A stretch of 64,000 bases of DNA from contig NZ_JAUDRJ010000003.1 of NCBI RefSeq assembly GCF_030382115.1, positions 4,837,765-4,901,764 on the forward strand, read 5' to 3'. Source of the DNA: Nostoc sp. GT001 (GTDB taxonomy: Bacteria > Cyanobacteriota > Cyanobacteriia > Cyanobacteriales > Nostocaceae). The position numbers were made by a program, and so were the translations under genes. How positions within the stretch are numbered: the stretch's first letter is position 1; each line of letters opens with the position of its first letter. Below the pieces are notes generated by a model, which saw only the letters and a program-made list of their open reading frames with translations, was not told the origin of the DNA and did no database searches. Shown in pieces: positions 17,740 through 26,450 of this stretch.

Positions 17740-18930
17740 ATGTTTAAAATTCTGGTTATTGATGATGACCCAACAGTACGAGCTGTACTAAAAAGTACAC
17801 TCCAAAAGCAAGGTTATGAGACTACTGTAGCCAGCAATGGCGAAGAAGGAATTAAACAAGCACAACTGCTACATCCGGCTCTGATTATCTGTGACTGGAT
17901 GATGTCACAAGTAGATGGGCTAGAAGTATGTCGTCGAATTAGAACAGATCCAGAATTGGCAACTACTTTTTTTATTCTATTGACGGCTAGGGGAGCAGCT
18001 CGAGGAGAAGAGGAAGATAGAGTTAGGGGACTTGACGCTGGAGCAGATGAGTTTATCTCTAAACCAATAGAGATGAATGAATTGAAAGCACGCGTAAGAG
18101 CAGGACTAAGGTTACACCAGCTAAATCAGGATTTACAAAGTCAAAAGCAAGCTTTGGAGACACTAAATCAGGATTTGCAAACTCAAAAGCAAATTTTGGA
18201 AGCAGAATTGGCTGAGGCCGCTGATTATGTGCGATCGCTTTTACCCTCACCGCTTGTAGGAGCAGTAACTACAGAAAATCTGTTTATTCCCTCAGCGCAG
18301 CTAGGGGGTGATTGCTTCGACCATTATTGGATTGACGAGGATCATTTGGCAATTTATTTGTTAGATGTATCTGGTCATGGGGTGGGTTCAGCCCTCCTAT
18401 CGGTATCCGTACAAAATGTTTTGCGATCGCAATCTCTACCTAACACTAACTTTTGTCAACCAAGTGAAGTCCTAAAAGCTCTCAATCATGCCTTTCAAAT
18501 GAGTAAGCACGGTGATAAATACTTTACAATCTGGTATGGAGTTTATCACCGCCTTAAACGTCAACTCATTTATGCCAACGCCGGACATCCACCAGCTTTA
18601 CTGTTATCTAATACCTCTACTAACAACATCGAAGTTAAACAGCTAACTTCTTTAGATTTACCAATTGGCTTTTTGCCTGAAGTTCAATTTGAGGATGCTA
18701 TTTTTGAAATTGAAGAAAACAGCACTTTATACATTTTTAGTGATGGTGCTTATGAAATTAATCAGTCAGATGGTAAAATTTGGGGTATCGATGCTTTCAT
18801 GGAATTACTAACCAAATATAGTCAAAAACATACTTGCAACCTCAATCAACTATTAGCAAAAATTCTCACCTTAAATGCTCAAGACAATCTTGATGATGAC
18901 TTATCTTTAGTAAAAGTTAATTTTGGTTAG
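17740..18930 (+). CDS. RsbU-like PP2C phosphatase with receiver domain
   Basis: The 396-residue protein has an N-terminal receiver domain (residues 1-120; IDDDPTVR, acceptor in LIICDWMMSQVDG, FISKPIEM). A coiled coil at about 125-160 contains a repeated LNQDLQ-QKQ pattern. The SpoIIE/RsbU phosphatase domain has AQLGGDCFDHYW, LLDVSGHGVGSALLS, YANAGHPPALL and FSDGAYEI, which provide the metal-binding acidic residues. Predicted role: dephosphorylate the STAS antagonist when the receiver is phosphorylated, freeing the RsbW partner. The upstream kinase that feeds this receiver is unknown; the 1575-residue hybrid kinase next door is a candidate by position. Confidence 0.9.
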   Translation: MFKILVIDDDPTVRAVLKSTLQKQGYETTVASNGEEGIKQAQLLHPALIICDWMMSQVDGLEVCRRIRTDPELATTFFILLTARGAARGEEEDRVRGLDAGADEFISKPIEMNELKARVRAGLRLHQLNQDLQSQKQALETLNQDLQTQKQILEAELAEAADYVRSLLPSPLVGAVTTENLFIPSAQLGGDCFDHYWIDEDHLAIYLLDVSGHGVGSALLSVSVQNVLRSQSLPNTNFCQPSEVLKALNHAFQMSKHGDKYFTIWYGVYHRLKRQLIYANAGHPPALLLSNTSTNNIEVKQLTSLDLPIGFLPEVQFEDAIFEIEENSTLYIFSDGAYEINQSDGKIWGIDAFMELLTKYSQKHTCNLNQLLAKILTLNAQDNLDDDLSLVKVNFG

Positions 18931-18972
18931 AATAGTCAAATATGCATAGTTAACTTGGGATTGAATAATAGC

Positions 18973-19299
18973 TTATTGTGTTGCCAATATTTGGCGGCGA
19001 AATTCATCTTTGTCAGCAAAGGTTTGAAAAATCCTATCCATTTTAGTCAGTTCAAACAACATCCTGACTTGATCGCTTATCGAACAAACAAACAGTTTAG
19101 CATTAGCAGTTCGTACCATTTGCATGGCTGATACTAAAGCACCTAAACCAGAGCTATCAATAAACTTGACTTCTTTCATATCGATCAACAAAATATCGGC
19201 CCCGTTTGCTAGCATACCTCTAACTTCACGACGTAGTTCGTTACCTCTAATACCATCTAAAATTCCAGATATTTCTAGTACTTTTACACTCAAATTCAT
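18973..19299 (-). CDS. STAS-domain anti-sigma-factor antagonist (RsbV-like)
   Basis: The 108-residue single STAS domain has the phospho-acceptor loop FIDSSGLGALVSAMQ, the serine that RsbW kinases modify. It is convergent with the phosphatase gene, 42 bases apart. Together with the genes at 17173 and 17740 it completes a partner-switching circuit. The regulated output (sigma factor or other target) is not encoded nearby. Confidence 0.88.
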   Translation of the reverse strand: MNLSVKVLEISGILDGIRGNELRREVRGMLANGADILLIDMKEVKFIDSSGLGALVSAMQMVRTANAKLFVCSISDQVRMLFELTKMDRIFQTFADKDEFRRQILATQ

Positions 19300-19410
19300 G
19301 GTTTTATTTCCCTATTGTATAGTTATATTTTGGCATTGAATTCATGCAAACTGCAAGAGATAAAGTCCACAATTAGTTTTGTTTTAATACTTGCTGATTA
19401 CTATTATTTG

Positions 19411-19671
19411 CTATGGCAGTAAAAAAGCTAGCGTCAACCCATCTCCGATAAATTTCCAAAGCTCCAAAATAGCCATCTTTTTGAGCTTTTCAACCTATTT
19501 TGGAGGCTGCCAAACAGATGCGCGGATGATCGCCCACAAAAGTAATAAATTATAGATAGCCCATGCACCATTGAGTAGGTGAACATCAGGATTATTTAAA
19601 TGGCCAATTGCGAATTGGTAAAGGCTCCATAACATTCCCAAGATGGTAAGGATAAAAACAACCAACTGTGG
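19411..19671 (-). pseudogene. In-frame C-terminal continuation of the GT2 gene beyond an amber codon
   Basis: Reading on in the same frame after the TAG at 19674-19672 gives about 87 sense codons to the next stop (19413-19411). They encode two membrane-like segments (LVVFILTILGMLWSLYQF and WAIYNLLLLWAIIRASVW), as expected at the C-terminus of a cellulose-synthase-like protein. The original codon at the TAG was probably CAG or TGG. The piece is not translated unless the stop is read through, suppressed, or is a sequencing error. Confidence 0.75.
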
Positions 19672-21456
19672 CTAAACGAGCCGGAGATAAATCCCGGATT
19701 GCCGTTGCTTAGGTGTGACTTGAAAATTGAGTTTTTGCCCTATTAACACACTCCATACAGCTTGGATTAATAAGGGAAATAAAGCGATCGCATATTGTTC
19801 AGAACGCCAAACTTCTCTAGCTGGAATGCCCCAGGTGGCTGTAAGGAAAGTCAGACGGTTAATAATAAAAGCTGGGAAAAAGTGTATGGCAAAGTCAGGG
19901 CCGTAGGTTTTGACTGGAACAATGTCCGTAAAAAAATAGATAATTGGACAAGAAATAAAAACCAGAGTTGCAAAACCAGAGAAATAGCTATACATCGTCT
20001 TGAAATATTGCAACCTTTGCCAAAACGTTAGCCCTGATTTTGTCAGTGGATTTTCTCTCACTAGCACTTGGATAGTTCCTTGTGCCCAGCGTAGCCGCTG
20101 TTTAAGAGTAGAACTTAGATCGTCTGGGGCTAAACCTTCTGCCAAAAGTTCATTGTGATAAATAGATTTCCAGCCAGCACTATGTAGACGCATGGCTGTA
20201 TTCATATCTTCCGTAATGCTATTACTGGATACCCCACCAACTAAATCAAATTCATCTAAACGTTTTTCATCTTTGGCGAATTCATCAGCAAAGTTTTGCA
20301 ATCCTACACTAACTAATGCCTCACGTCTGAGGATCGCATTTGTGCCCGTATAAAACGCGGCATTCATGCCATCTTTACCTTGTTGAAGTGGCCCATAAAA
20401 TAAATTTGCTCGATGTCCAAAAGGATCGCCTGGAGGGATATTGTAAAAATCTTGGCGCGTCTGTACAAAAGCAATTTGATTCTGGTCGTATTTTCCGGTT
20501 GAAAGATTATAGGCGTAGAAATAAGGCAGAACTCGCTTGAGAAAATTTCGCTTGGGAATGTGGTCAGCATCTAGAGTAACAATAAAATTTCCTGAAGTTT
20601 CTCCAGAAAAAATTGCGTAATTGATGTTGCCTGCTTTCGCATGATGTGCCACACCAGGCGTCTTAGGACGAGCAATGTAGCGAAAACGAGTGAGTTCAAC
20701 TAGTTCTAGTTCTTTTTTGTAAATAGCTTCTTCTAAAGCTTTCCGTTCGGTAATTAGGCGATCGCGAATACTTTGATGAGTCGGAGGTAGCCAAAGAATC
20801 AGCGATCGCAAACTTTGCACAAATCCAGCCGCAGGCTGATTCACCACTGATTCTGATGTTTGCAGCCATTGTTCGGCAGCTTGAGTATTAGGTGTCAGAT
20901 TTTCCAGTTGCTTCAAGCGCTCCAACAATCCAGCATGTTCTGCATCAATCCGTTCCGCTTCTAGCTGTAATTGTTCTGACTGCAAATCTTCAATACACAA
21001 TCTCTCTGTCATCGCTCGCATATCAGCCGAGTTACCATCATCCAGCACATAAACGCGTAACTTGATGGGCGGATAATCCATTGCTAGGGCCGCTTTGGCA
21101 GTTTCTTCGACAATTTCCGGCGGCTCATTGTAGCAGGTTATAAACACATCCACTGTTGGCCAGTCGGCTCTGGGTATGGGTGGGGTCATCTGGTCGAGAG
21201 ATTTAACTTGTCTGACTAAAGGTCGCCACAACCCAATTACAAACATTACGCCACCGAAATAGCTGTAAATCTCAGCTATCAGCAAAGGAATAGAAATCCA
21301 GAGGGCATCAAGATTGATCGAATGGGTGACGCGCCATTGCAAATACCAGATACCAAAAATTAAATTGATTTCTGCTAAATAACGAAATAATAGCGTTCTT
21401 TTTTTGAGTAATGAGCGGCTGTTCCCAGAAAAGTTTGTCAGAGAAACTGAAGTCAT
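19672..21456 (-). CDS. Cellulose-synthase-like family 2 glycosyltransferase, truncated by amber stop
   Basis: The 594-residue protein has N-terminal membrane helices (about 25-45 and 50-80) and a GT2 domain with FITCYNEPPE, VYVLDDGNS and TLDADHIPKRNF (the DxD). It also has FVQTRQDFYN and the processive-synthase motif QRLRWAQGT (QxxRW), followed by more membrane helices. This matches BcsA-type processive beta-glycosyltransferases that make and export polysaccharide. An insertion of about 100 residues (about 170-265, Glu/Leu-rich) lies between the first Asp motif and the DxD. I see no PilZ domain. The reading frame is cut by TAG at codon 595 and continues in frame afterwards (see 19411-19671). 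Next upstream on the same strand is the DUF3131 gene. Confidence 0.88.
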   Translation of the reverse strand: MTSVSLTNFSGNSRSLLKKRTLLFRYLAEINLIFGIWYLQWRVTHSINLDALWISIPLLIAEIYSYFGGVMFVIGLWRPLVRQVKSLDQMTPPIPRADWPTVDVFITCYNEPPEIVEETAKAALAMDYPPIKLRVYVLDDGNSADMRAMTERLCIEDLQSEQLQLEAERIDAEHAGLLERLKQLENLTPNTQAAEQWLQTSESVVNQPAAGFVQSLRSLILWLPPTHQSIRDRLITERKALEEAIYKKELELVELTRFRYIARPKTPGVAHHAKAGNINYAIFSGETSGNFIVTLDADHIPKRNFLKRVLPYFYAYNLSTGKYDQNQIAFVQTRQDFYNIPPGDPFGHRANLFYGPLQQGKDGMNAAFYTGTNAILRREALVSVGLQNFADEFAKDEKRLDEFDLVGGVSSNSITEDMNTAMRLHSAGWKSIYHNELLAEGLAPDDLSSTLKQRLRWAQGTIQVLVRENPLTKSGLTFWQRLQYFKTMYSYFSGFATLVFISCPIIYFFTDIVPVKTYGPDFAIHFFPAFIINRLTFLTATWGIPAREVWRSEQYAIALFPLLIQAVWSVLIGQKLNFQVTPKQRQSGIYLRLV

Positions 21457-21656
21457 CTTAGTACCGATAGTTAATGTATCTGCATCCCCATCAAAATAAG
21501 TATTCCCTAGTTAAATTTGTGACTAACAACTTTTTCTCAATCAACCTAAAATTGGCGTTGCTGATTTGAGTTATGAATCTGGATATAGAAACATAGCAAT
21601 GCTATGTCTCTACAAGGATTTTGGTATTACTAAGACTTATGCAAAACTACATACTG

Positions 21657-21883
21657 TAGGGGCAATTTTATGAACATTGGTGTCAAATTAACGCTAAACC
21701 CCCTTGGTGACAACGTTTTGCCCTCACCCCCCTCTCCCATCCGTGAGAGGGGAGCTAGATATTCAATTCCCCTTCTCCTTTGGGAGAAGGGGTTAGGGGA
21801 TGAGGGCATGAGGGATTTGCAAAACGCCTGTCTGATATAGTTCTCGGCTTAAGTTGACACCAATGTTTTATGAATTGCCCCTA
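21657..21883. repeat. MITE-like element with about 30-bp terminal inverted repeats
   Basis: The arm beginning TAGGGGCAATTTTATGAACA (21657-21686) is inverted with few mismatches at 21854-21883. Inside is a hairpin CCCCTTCTCC/GGAGAAGGGG (about 21771-21794) in a CCCTCACCCC-rich block. There is no ORF. It lies just beyond the stop of the DUF3131 gene and fills most of the 452-base spacer before the GT2 start. Confidence 0.75.
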
Positions 21884-21908
21884 CCTGAAAATGAGGGTTT
21901 TGGTTATG

Positions 21909-24740
21909 TTATTTTGTGCCAGTTACTAGGTGAGTATTTTCACCACTTGAAACCCAGTAACTTCCAGAACTATCAGAAGTTAACTTGGTTTGTTGTGTGG
22001 CACTATTTGGTAGACCTCGCCCAGAATTTCCCTTGGTAACTGTCTGCCACCAAAGAGATTTCATAGTGGTAATCGGACGAATTAAGGGTTGTCGATTTGT
22101 CACATTGTATAGCAAGGATTGCAAAATCATACTGTTGGTGCTGCTGGTGAAACCAACTGCTGTTTTGCCGGTGGTTTCGTAGAAGCCCTCATAAAATCCA
22201 ATTAGTGGATTATATAAGTCAGTCGTTCCTTCCTGTAACTGTTGACTATACTTATTGTCTGGAAGCAGGGCATTATAGGCAAAAGCTACCGCTGTACTTA
22301 CCAATCGCCCCTTTGGTACTGGTTGACCATCATCTCCTAAAGCTACCCAAGAGTCCCCTTGTGCAGTAATTGTACTGTGGACAGTGTAAGGTTTACGATC
22401 GATTAAGGTGGTAGCTGAGGCTGTGAGAGTGCCTAGGCGGCGGTAACGTTCAGCTTGTGCTTGGAAAATTGGCTCAAAGAGCGATCGCATTTTTGGATCT
22501 AATCCAAACTCCAATGCATAGAGTACAAAAGGATTGCTAACTGTGTATTGGTTAACTTTGGAATTAGTATCTGTGCGATGGCGTTGAATTGGGACTTTCA
22601 ATCCCTCCACTGAGGCAGTTTGATATTCACCCCCAACAGCAGAACGATCGAGATTAAACCCCCATAATTGAAAAGCACGAGCGGCATATTCCTCATAACC
22701 CAAGCGGATTTCGGGGTTAACGCGGGTGAGATATCGCCCATCTTCCTCTTTGGTAACGGTGGCACTAGAAAGAATACCTTCGCGCACCACACGCAAGTAT
22801 GACCAATCCAGGACAATTTTATCTACAGCAGCCGTGTATTCTGGATGACAGCTTTTTAAGTTGTAAAGCGCTGCCAGCATTCTACCCAAATCTAAAGCTG
22901 ACCAACCATTTCCTTCGGGAACTGGATTTCCACCATAATCGACTGGTTGGAGCGATCGCGTATTATAACTCCGACTCGGCAATTCACCCGCAAATAACGG
23001 TAACTTTGTCAAAGCTCCTAAGAGATGGCGGGTGCGCTGGTCAAATTCTTTGGGGGTAATTGTATCAAGCGATCGCGCTGCATGAAGTGCTGCAAGATAA
23101 TCTCCCAATCCCCAAAGGGTTGCACCTTTAAAATCACTGCGATCGTCTATCAGCCCACTTTTGGGGTGATAATTTGCTTGGAAGTATCGCCAAGCCGCCT
23201 CTGCATAGCGCCGTTCAACAGGCGTTAGTGGTCGATCTAGTTTCAGGTTGGATGATGGCTGGGGACTATCCACTGGTGGAATAGGTGCAACAGCTACTTC
23301 TGTAGGTTTAGAAGTTGCGCTCGGAGTCGTAACAGTAGAATTCGGTTGATTTGCAGGTGTTGCGCTCGGAGTCGTAACAGTAGAATTCGATTGATTTGCA
23401 GGGGTTGCTGAAGAAGCATTTTCACTAGGCTTGCTAGTAGACACACTCGCAGAACTGGAAGCAATTAACGGGTGATTTCCCTTAGCTTTGTAGTATAAAA
23501 TCTCTAAAATTAACCCATTAGTATTACCTGTCAAAGCTTTGTTGGGTTGTTTTGATTCTTCATAGATTCCAGCATAGTAACCGCTATCTTCAGGACTGCG
23601 GAGATCCTTGACTGCATCAAAAACTTTTCGGGCATAAGCATTCTCTGGAAAAAGATAGTGCCAGCCAAAAGCAGCTTTTGTACTGAGGCTGCGAAACTGT
23701 GGATAAGGTTGATTGGTATCGGTAATAGTTGCCCAATTTGTACCGTTGGCGTAAACGGTGTTGTAGAGAAAATAAGGTGGTTGGTCGATATTATCTTCTG
23801 TCACCGCAGTTAACTGACCTGTGGTATCAAAACGCCGTTTTTGTACATCTAAAACCCTAGCAGCAAAATCAGCTAACTCACCCTGCAAGCCAAATTCGAT
23901 CCCATCAAGGATATAAGACTCACTCACAACATAATTATTAGCGTTGGTGGTTTGAAAGTCACGCGTATCAACGGGAATTTGCACACCATTAACTTCGACC
24001 AATTTAAACGGTTCTAAAGCAATAGCCTTGGGTGCTGAAAAACCCCAAAGTTGATAACCCCTAGCGGCGTATTCTTCGTAGCCGAGTCGTCCTTCTTGTA
24101 CTAGTAAGGTTTTGTTGTCAGGGAGAACAGTAGCGCCATAAAGTTGTTCATCTTTGAGCGATCGCGCCACCTGCCACTTGGCTATAATTCCTTTGAGCCA
24201 GTCATTATATTGAGGATGACAGGTACGGATGACATCAAACGCAGCCAATATTCGCCCAACATCCAAAGCAGACCAGCCAAGACCACGCTCTAGGGGATTG
24301 TTGCCATAATCAACCATCTGTCCTGTGGCTGCATTATAGACTTTATTGGGCAAAGCATCTTCAAATAACTTCAGACTGCTAAGAGTTGTCAAAAACTTAT
24401 TGAGGCGGGAATCAAAGTCTGCTTGATCGGTAAGATTCAACCATCGGGCAGCATTCAATGCCATCAGGTAGTTACCCATATCCCAGAGTGTACCGGAAGG
24501 ATAACCCCCAGTAGAATTGGTAAATCCCGTTGCTGGCTGATAATTTTTGACAAAATACTGCCAAGACGCACGAGCATAAGTTTGTTCTTCAGATGTGAGC
24601 GGGGTTGTAATATTGCTACAGCTATTGGAATTTTGAGATAAGACTGGTGTCGGGATGTAAAACAAAAATTGCAGAAATGTTCCAATTAGGAACAATGCAA
24701 TCCATCTCAACAGCTTTTGTTGAGGGAGTTTGTATATCAT
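21909..24740 (-). CDS. Secreted or membrane-anchored protein with two DUF3131 domains
   Basis: The 943-residue protein has an N-terminal signal anchor (about 13-33). Two homologous halves follow. Domain 1 (about 45-430) begins EEQTYARASWQYFVKNYQP and contains LWDMGNYLMALNAARWL. Domain 2 (about 500-890) begins ERRYAEAAWRYFQANYHP and contains LWGLGDYLAALHAARSL. Both carry GWSALDVGRILAA/GWSALDLGRMLAA and LGYEEYAARGYQLWGF/LGYEEYAARAFQLWGF. The linker between them is Ser/Thr/Pro-rich with a 48-base tandem duplication (about 23316-23406). DUF3131 adopts an (alpha/alpha)6 glycosidase-like fold and often neighbours polysaccharide synthases, as here (GT2 at 19672). A glucan-processing role is likely but unproven. 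Confidence 0.9.
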   Translation of the reverse strand: MIYKLPQQKLLRWIALFLIGTFLQFLFYIPTPVLSQNSNSCSNITTPLTSEEQTYARASWQYFVKNYQPATGFTNSTGGYPSGTLWDMGNYLMALNAARWLNLTDQADFDSRLNKFLTTLSSLKLFEDALPNKVYNAATGQMVDYGNNPLERGLGWSALDVGRILAAFDVIRTCHPQYNDWLKGIIAKWQVARSLKDEQLYGATVLPDNKTLLVQEGRLGYEEYAARGYQLWGFSAPKAIALEPFKLVEVNGVQIPVDTRDFQTTNANNYVVSESYILDGIEFGLQGELADFAARVLDVQKRRFDTTGQLTAVTEDNIDQPPYFLYNTVYANGTNWATITDTNQPYPQFRSLSTKAAFGWHYLFPENAYARKVFDAVKDLRSPEDSGYYAGIYEESKQPNKALTGNTNGLILEILYYKAKGNHPLIASSSASVSTSKPSENASSATPANQSNSTVTTPSATPANQPNSTVTTPSATSKPTEVAVAPIPPVDSPQPSSNLKLDRPLTPVERRYAEAAWRYFQANYHPKSGLIDDRSDFKGATLWGLGDYLAALHAARSLDTITPKEFDQRTRHLLGALTKLPLFAGELPSRSYNTRSLQPVDYGGNPVPEGNGWSALDLGRMLAALYNLKSCHPEYTAAVDKIVLDWSYLRVVREGILSSATVTKEEDGRYLTRVNPEIRLGYEEYAARAFQLWGFNLDRSAVGGEYQTASVEGLKVPIQRHRTDTNSKVNQYTVSNPFVLYALEFGLDPKMRSLFEPIFQAQAERYRRLGTLTASATTLIDRKPYTVHSTITAQGDSWVALGDDGQPVPKGRLVSTAVAFAYNALLPDNKYSQQLQEGTTDLYNPLIGFYEGFYETTGKTAVGFTSSTNSMILQSLLYNVTNRQPLIRPITTMKSLWWQTVTKGNSGRGLPNSATQQTKLTSDSSGSYWVSSGENTHLVTGTK

Positions 24741-25157
24741 AATTTAAAGAAGAAGTTAGGAGCGTCATAGCCCGTCTGTACAGTTATAATTCATAAATCA
24801 AGTTTTATCAGGTATAAAAAATAGACTTGGCGATCGCTTTAGTCAATAGCGGTCAACCATTTTCACCGCAGAGATGCCACCTCTGCTAATCTGTCGGCTA
24901 GTCCTGTAGGAAATTGAAACTGGGGCGATCGCAGCTAAAATACTCAAAATTATTTTTTAGACTAAACCGTTTAGTTTAAAATAGTGATTAGTTAATTTTT
25001 GACTTACTTGTAACTAATAATTTCTTGAGAAGTTACGATGAAATCACAATCAAACTTTAGTTGAGACATTTCCTTCCCAGACAATAAAAGCATCAAACAG
25101 CAATGCCTCTTCCGTCGAATTCTACCAATTTATAGTAAATCTCATTTAGCAAATCCC
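24741..25157. other. Divergent intergenic region
   Basis: This is the 417-base spacer between the divergent DUF3131 and 25158 genes. It contains a perfect operator-like palindrome (24961-24975) and two HIP1-type sites. It should hold promoters for both directions. No gene is seen. Confidence 0.5.
24961..24975. promoter_or_regulatory. Perfect 15-bp palindrome, possible TetR-type operator
   Basis: ACTAAACCGTTTAGT is symmetric about its central C (ACTAAAC/GTTTAGT), like operators bound by TetR-family dimers. It lies between divergent genes, about 220 bases from the DUF3131 start and 183 bases from the next gene. No TetR gene is visible in this window. Confidence 0.5.
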
Positions 25158-26420
25158 ATGCCACATCGTCATTATCCTCCCGCCTACTTACGCTATCTCA
25201 AAGCCAGGTTATGGAATCTAGGGCGACCTGGTTTTTGGGGAACTGCGATTTTTTTATCTGTAGTTGGGCTAGCAACCTGGGAATACTGGTCAAACCCAGG
25301 TATTTTCGTTTATAAGCAAAAAAAACCAGTCGTTTTACAAAAGTCTGCTGATTCCTCACTGTCAGAAGAAAACAAAGCTATTGCAGCAGATATTGATAAC
25401 CTACCAGTTTTATTTAATGACTTTGAGCAAGCAACTCTCTCATTAAACGCAAATGCGCCTGAAGAAAAGACCGACGCAAAAAAGACCAAAGGCTCATTAG
25501 ATGATGTCATCAACAAACAAAAGTCTGCTAATAATACCAAATTAAATCCTGGTTTAGGTGTTAACGGCGATACCTCCCCAGCCGTGAAAAATCCCTTTGT
25601 CCAACAAACAGACAATTTATTGCGTACTGGAACAGTTGATAATAGTAACCCCTTTCTAGGTATTAAAACCTTAAATGCGGCATCTGAACCAACAGGGGGA
25701 GACCAAACGTCTTCTAGCCTGGGTATTGGATTCACAAATCAAACCAATAAGAATCAAAATTCTCTCTCTATCAACCCTCTGCAAGCAGCGCTTAATCAAT
25801 CGACAAACCAAAAATTGTCTAGCTTCAGTGGCAACACTGCAACTCAGACAAACGCTTTCGGGCAAGTCCCCGCTCCAGGAACAACCCTAATGCCACCCAT
25901 CAATAGCTTAACCAGTCAGAATTCTCTACCAAACACTGGGTCAACTCCTGGGACAAGCAACACGTCAACGGGTACGAACTTCCCACAAAATCCCTACACT
26001 AATTTAAATAACGGTCAAGTAGTGCCTAATAATGGGTTAACTACGGGTACGAACTTACCGCAAAATCCTTACACTTATTTAAATAACGGTCAAGTAGTGC
26101 CTAACGTAGCACCAAGTAATACTGTACCTTACTCTAGCCAGAGTCCGAGTCAAAGTGTTGTCACACCCACAAACCCCGTAGGATATGGGAATTATGGCTT
26201 GCAGCAACCGATGCAACCACCACAAACTAATTATGGGAATAATGTGTTGCAGCAACCGACGCAACTACCACAAACTAATTATGGGAATTATGGCTTGCAG
26301 CAACCGACGCAACTACCACAATCTACCTATGGGAATAATGTGTTGCAGCAACCAACACAGTCTAATTCCGTATATCTTCGTCAACTTCGAGACAGGTATA
26401 GAAATCCGGGTCAAAACTGA
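25158..26420 (+). CDS. Gln/Asn/Pro-rich membrane-anchored protein with C-terminal tandem repeats
   Basis: The 420-residue protein has a basic N-terminus, one membrane helix (about 27-45, GFWGTAIFLSVVGLATWEYW) and then a long low-complexity exported region rich in N, Q, S, T and P. Near residues 275-315 the motif LPQNPYTYLNNGQVVPN occurs twice. The C-terminus has four copies of an 18-residue unit of the type NYGNYGLQQPTQLPQT. The family is not recognised. By position and composition it may be a cell-surface or wall-spanning component of the polysaccharide block. It is divergent from the DUF3131 gene. Confidence 0.65.
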   Translation: MPHRHYPPAYLRYLKARLWNLGRPGFWGTAIFLSVVGLATWEYWSNPGIFVYKQKKPVVLQKSADSSLSEENKAIAADIDNLPVLFNDFEQATLSLNANAPEEKTDAKKTKGSLDDVINKQKSANNTKLNPGLGVNGDTSPAVKNPFVQQTDNLLRTGTVDNSNPFLGIKTLNAASEPTGGDQTSSSLGIGFTNQTNKNQNSLSINPLQAALNQSTNQKLSSFSGNTATQTNAFGQVPAPGTTLMPPINSLTSQNSLPNTGSTPGTSNTSTGTNFPQNPYTNLNNGQVVPNNGLTTGTNLPQNPYTYLNNGQVVPNVAPSNTVPYSSQSPSQSVVTPTNPVGYGNYGLQQPMQPPQTNYGNNVLQQPTQLPQTNYGNYGLQQPTQLPQSTYGNNVLQQPTQSNSVYLRQLRDRYRNPGQN

Positions 26421-26450
26421 TTTTGAGTCCGTTGGCTTGATAAAGTCTAG

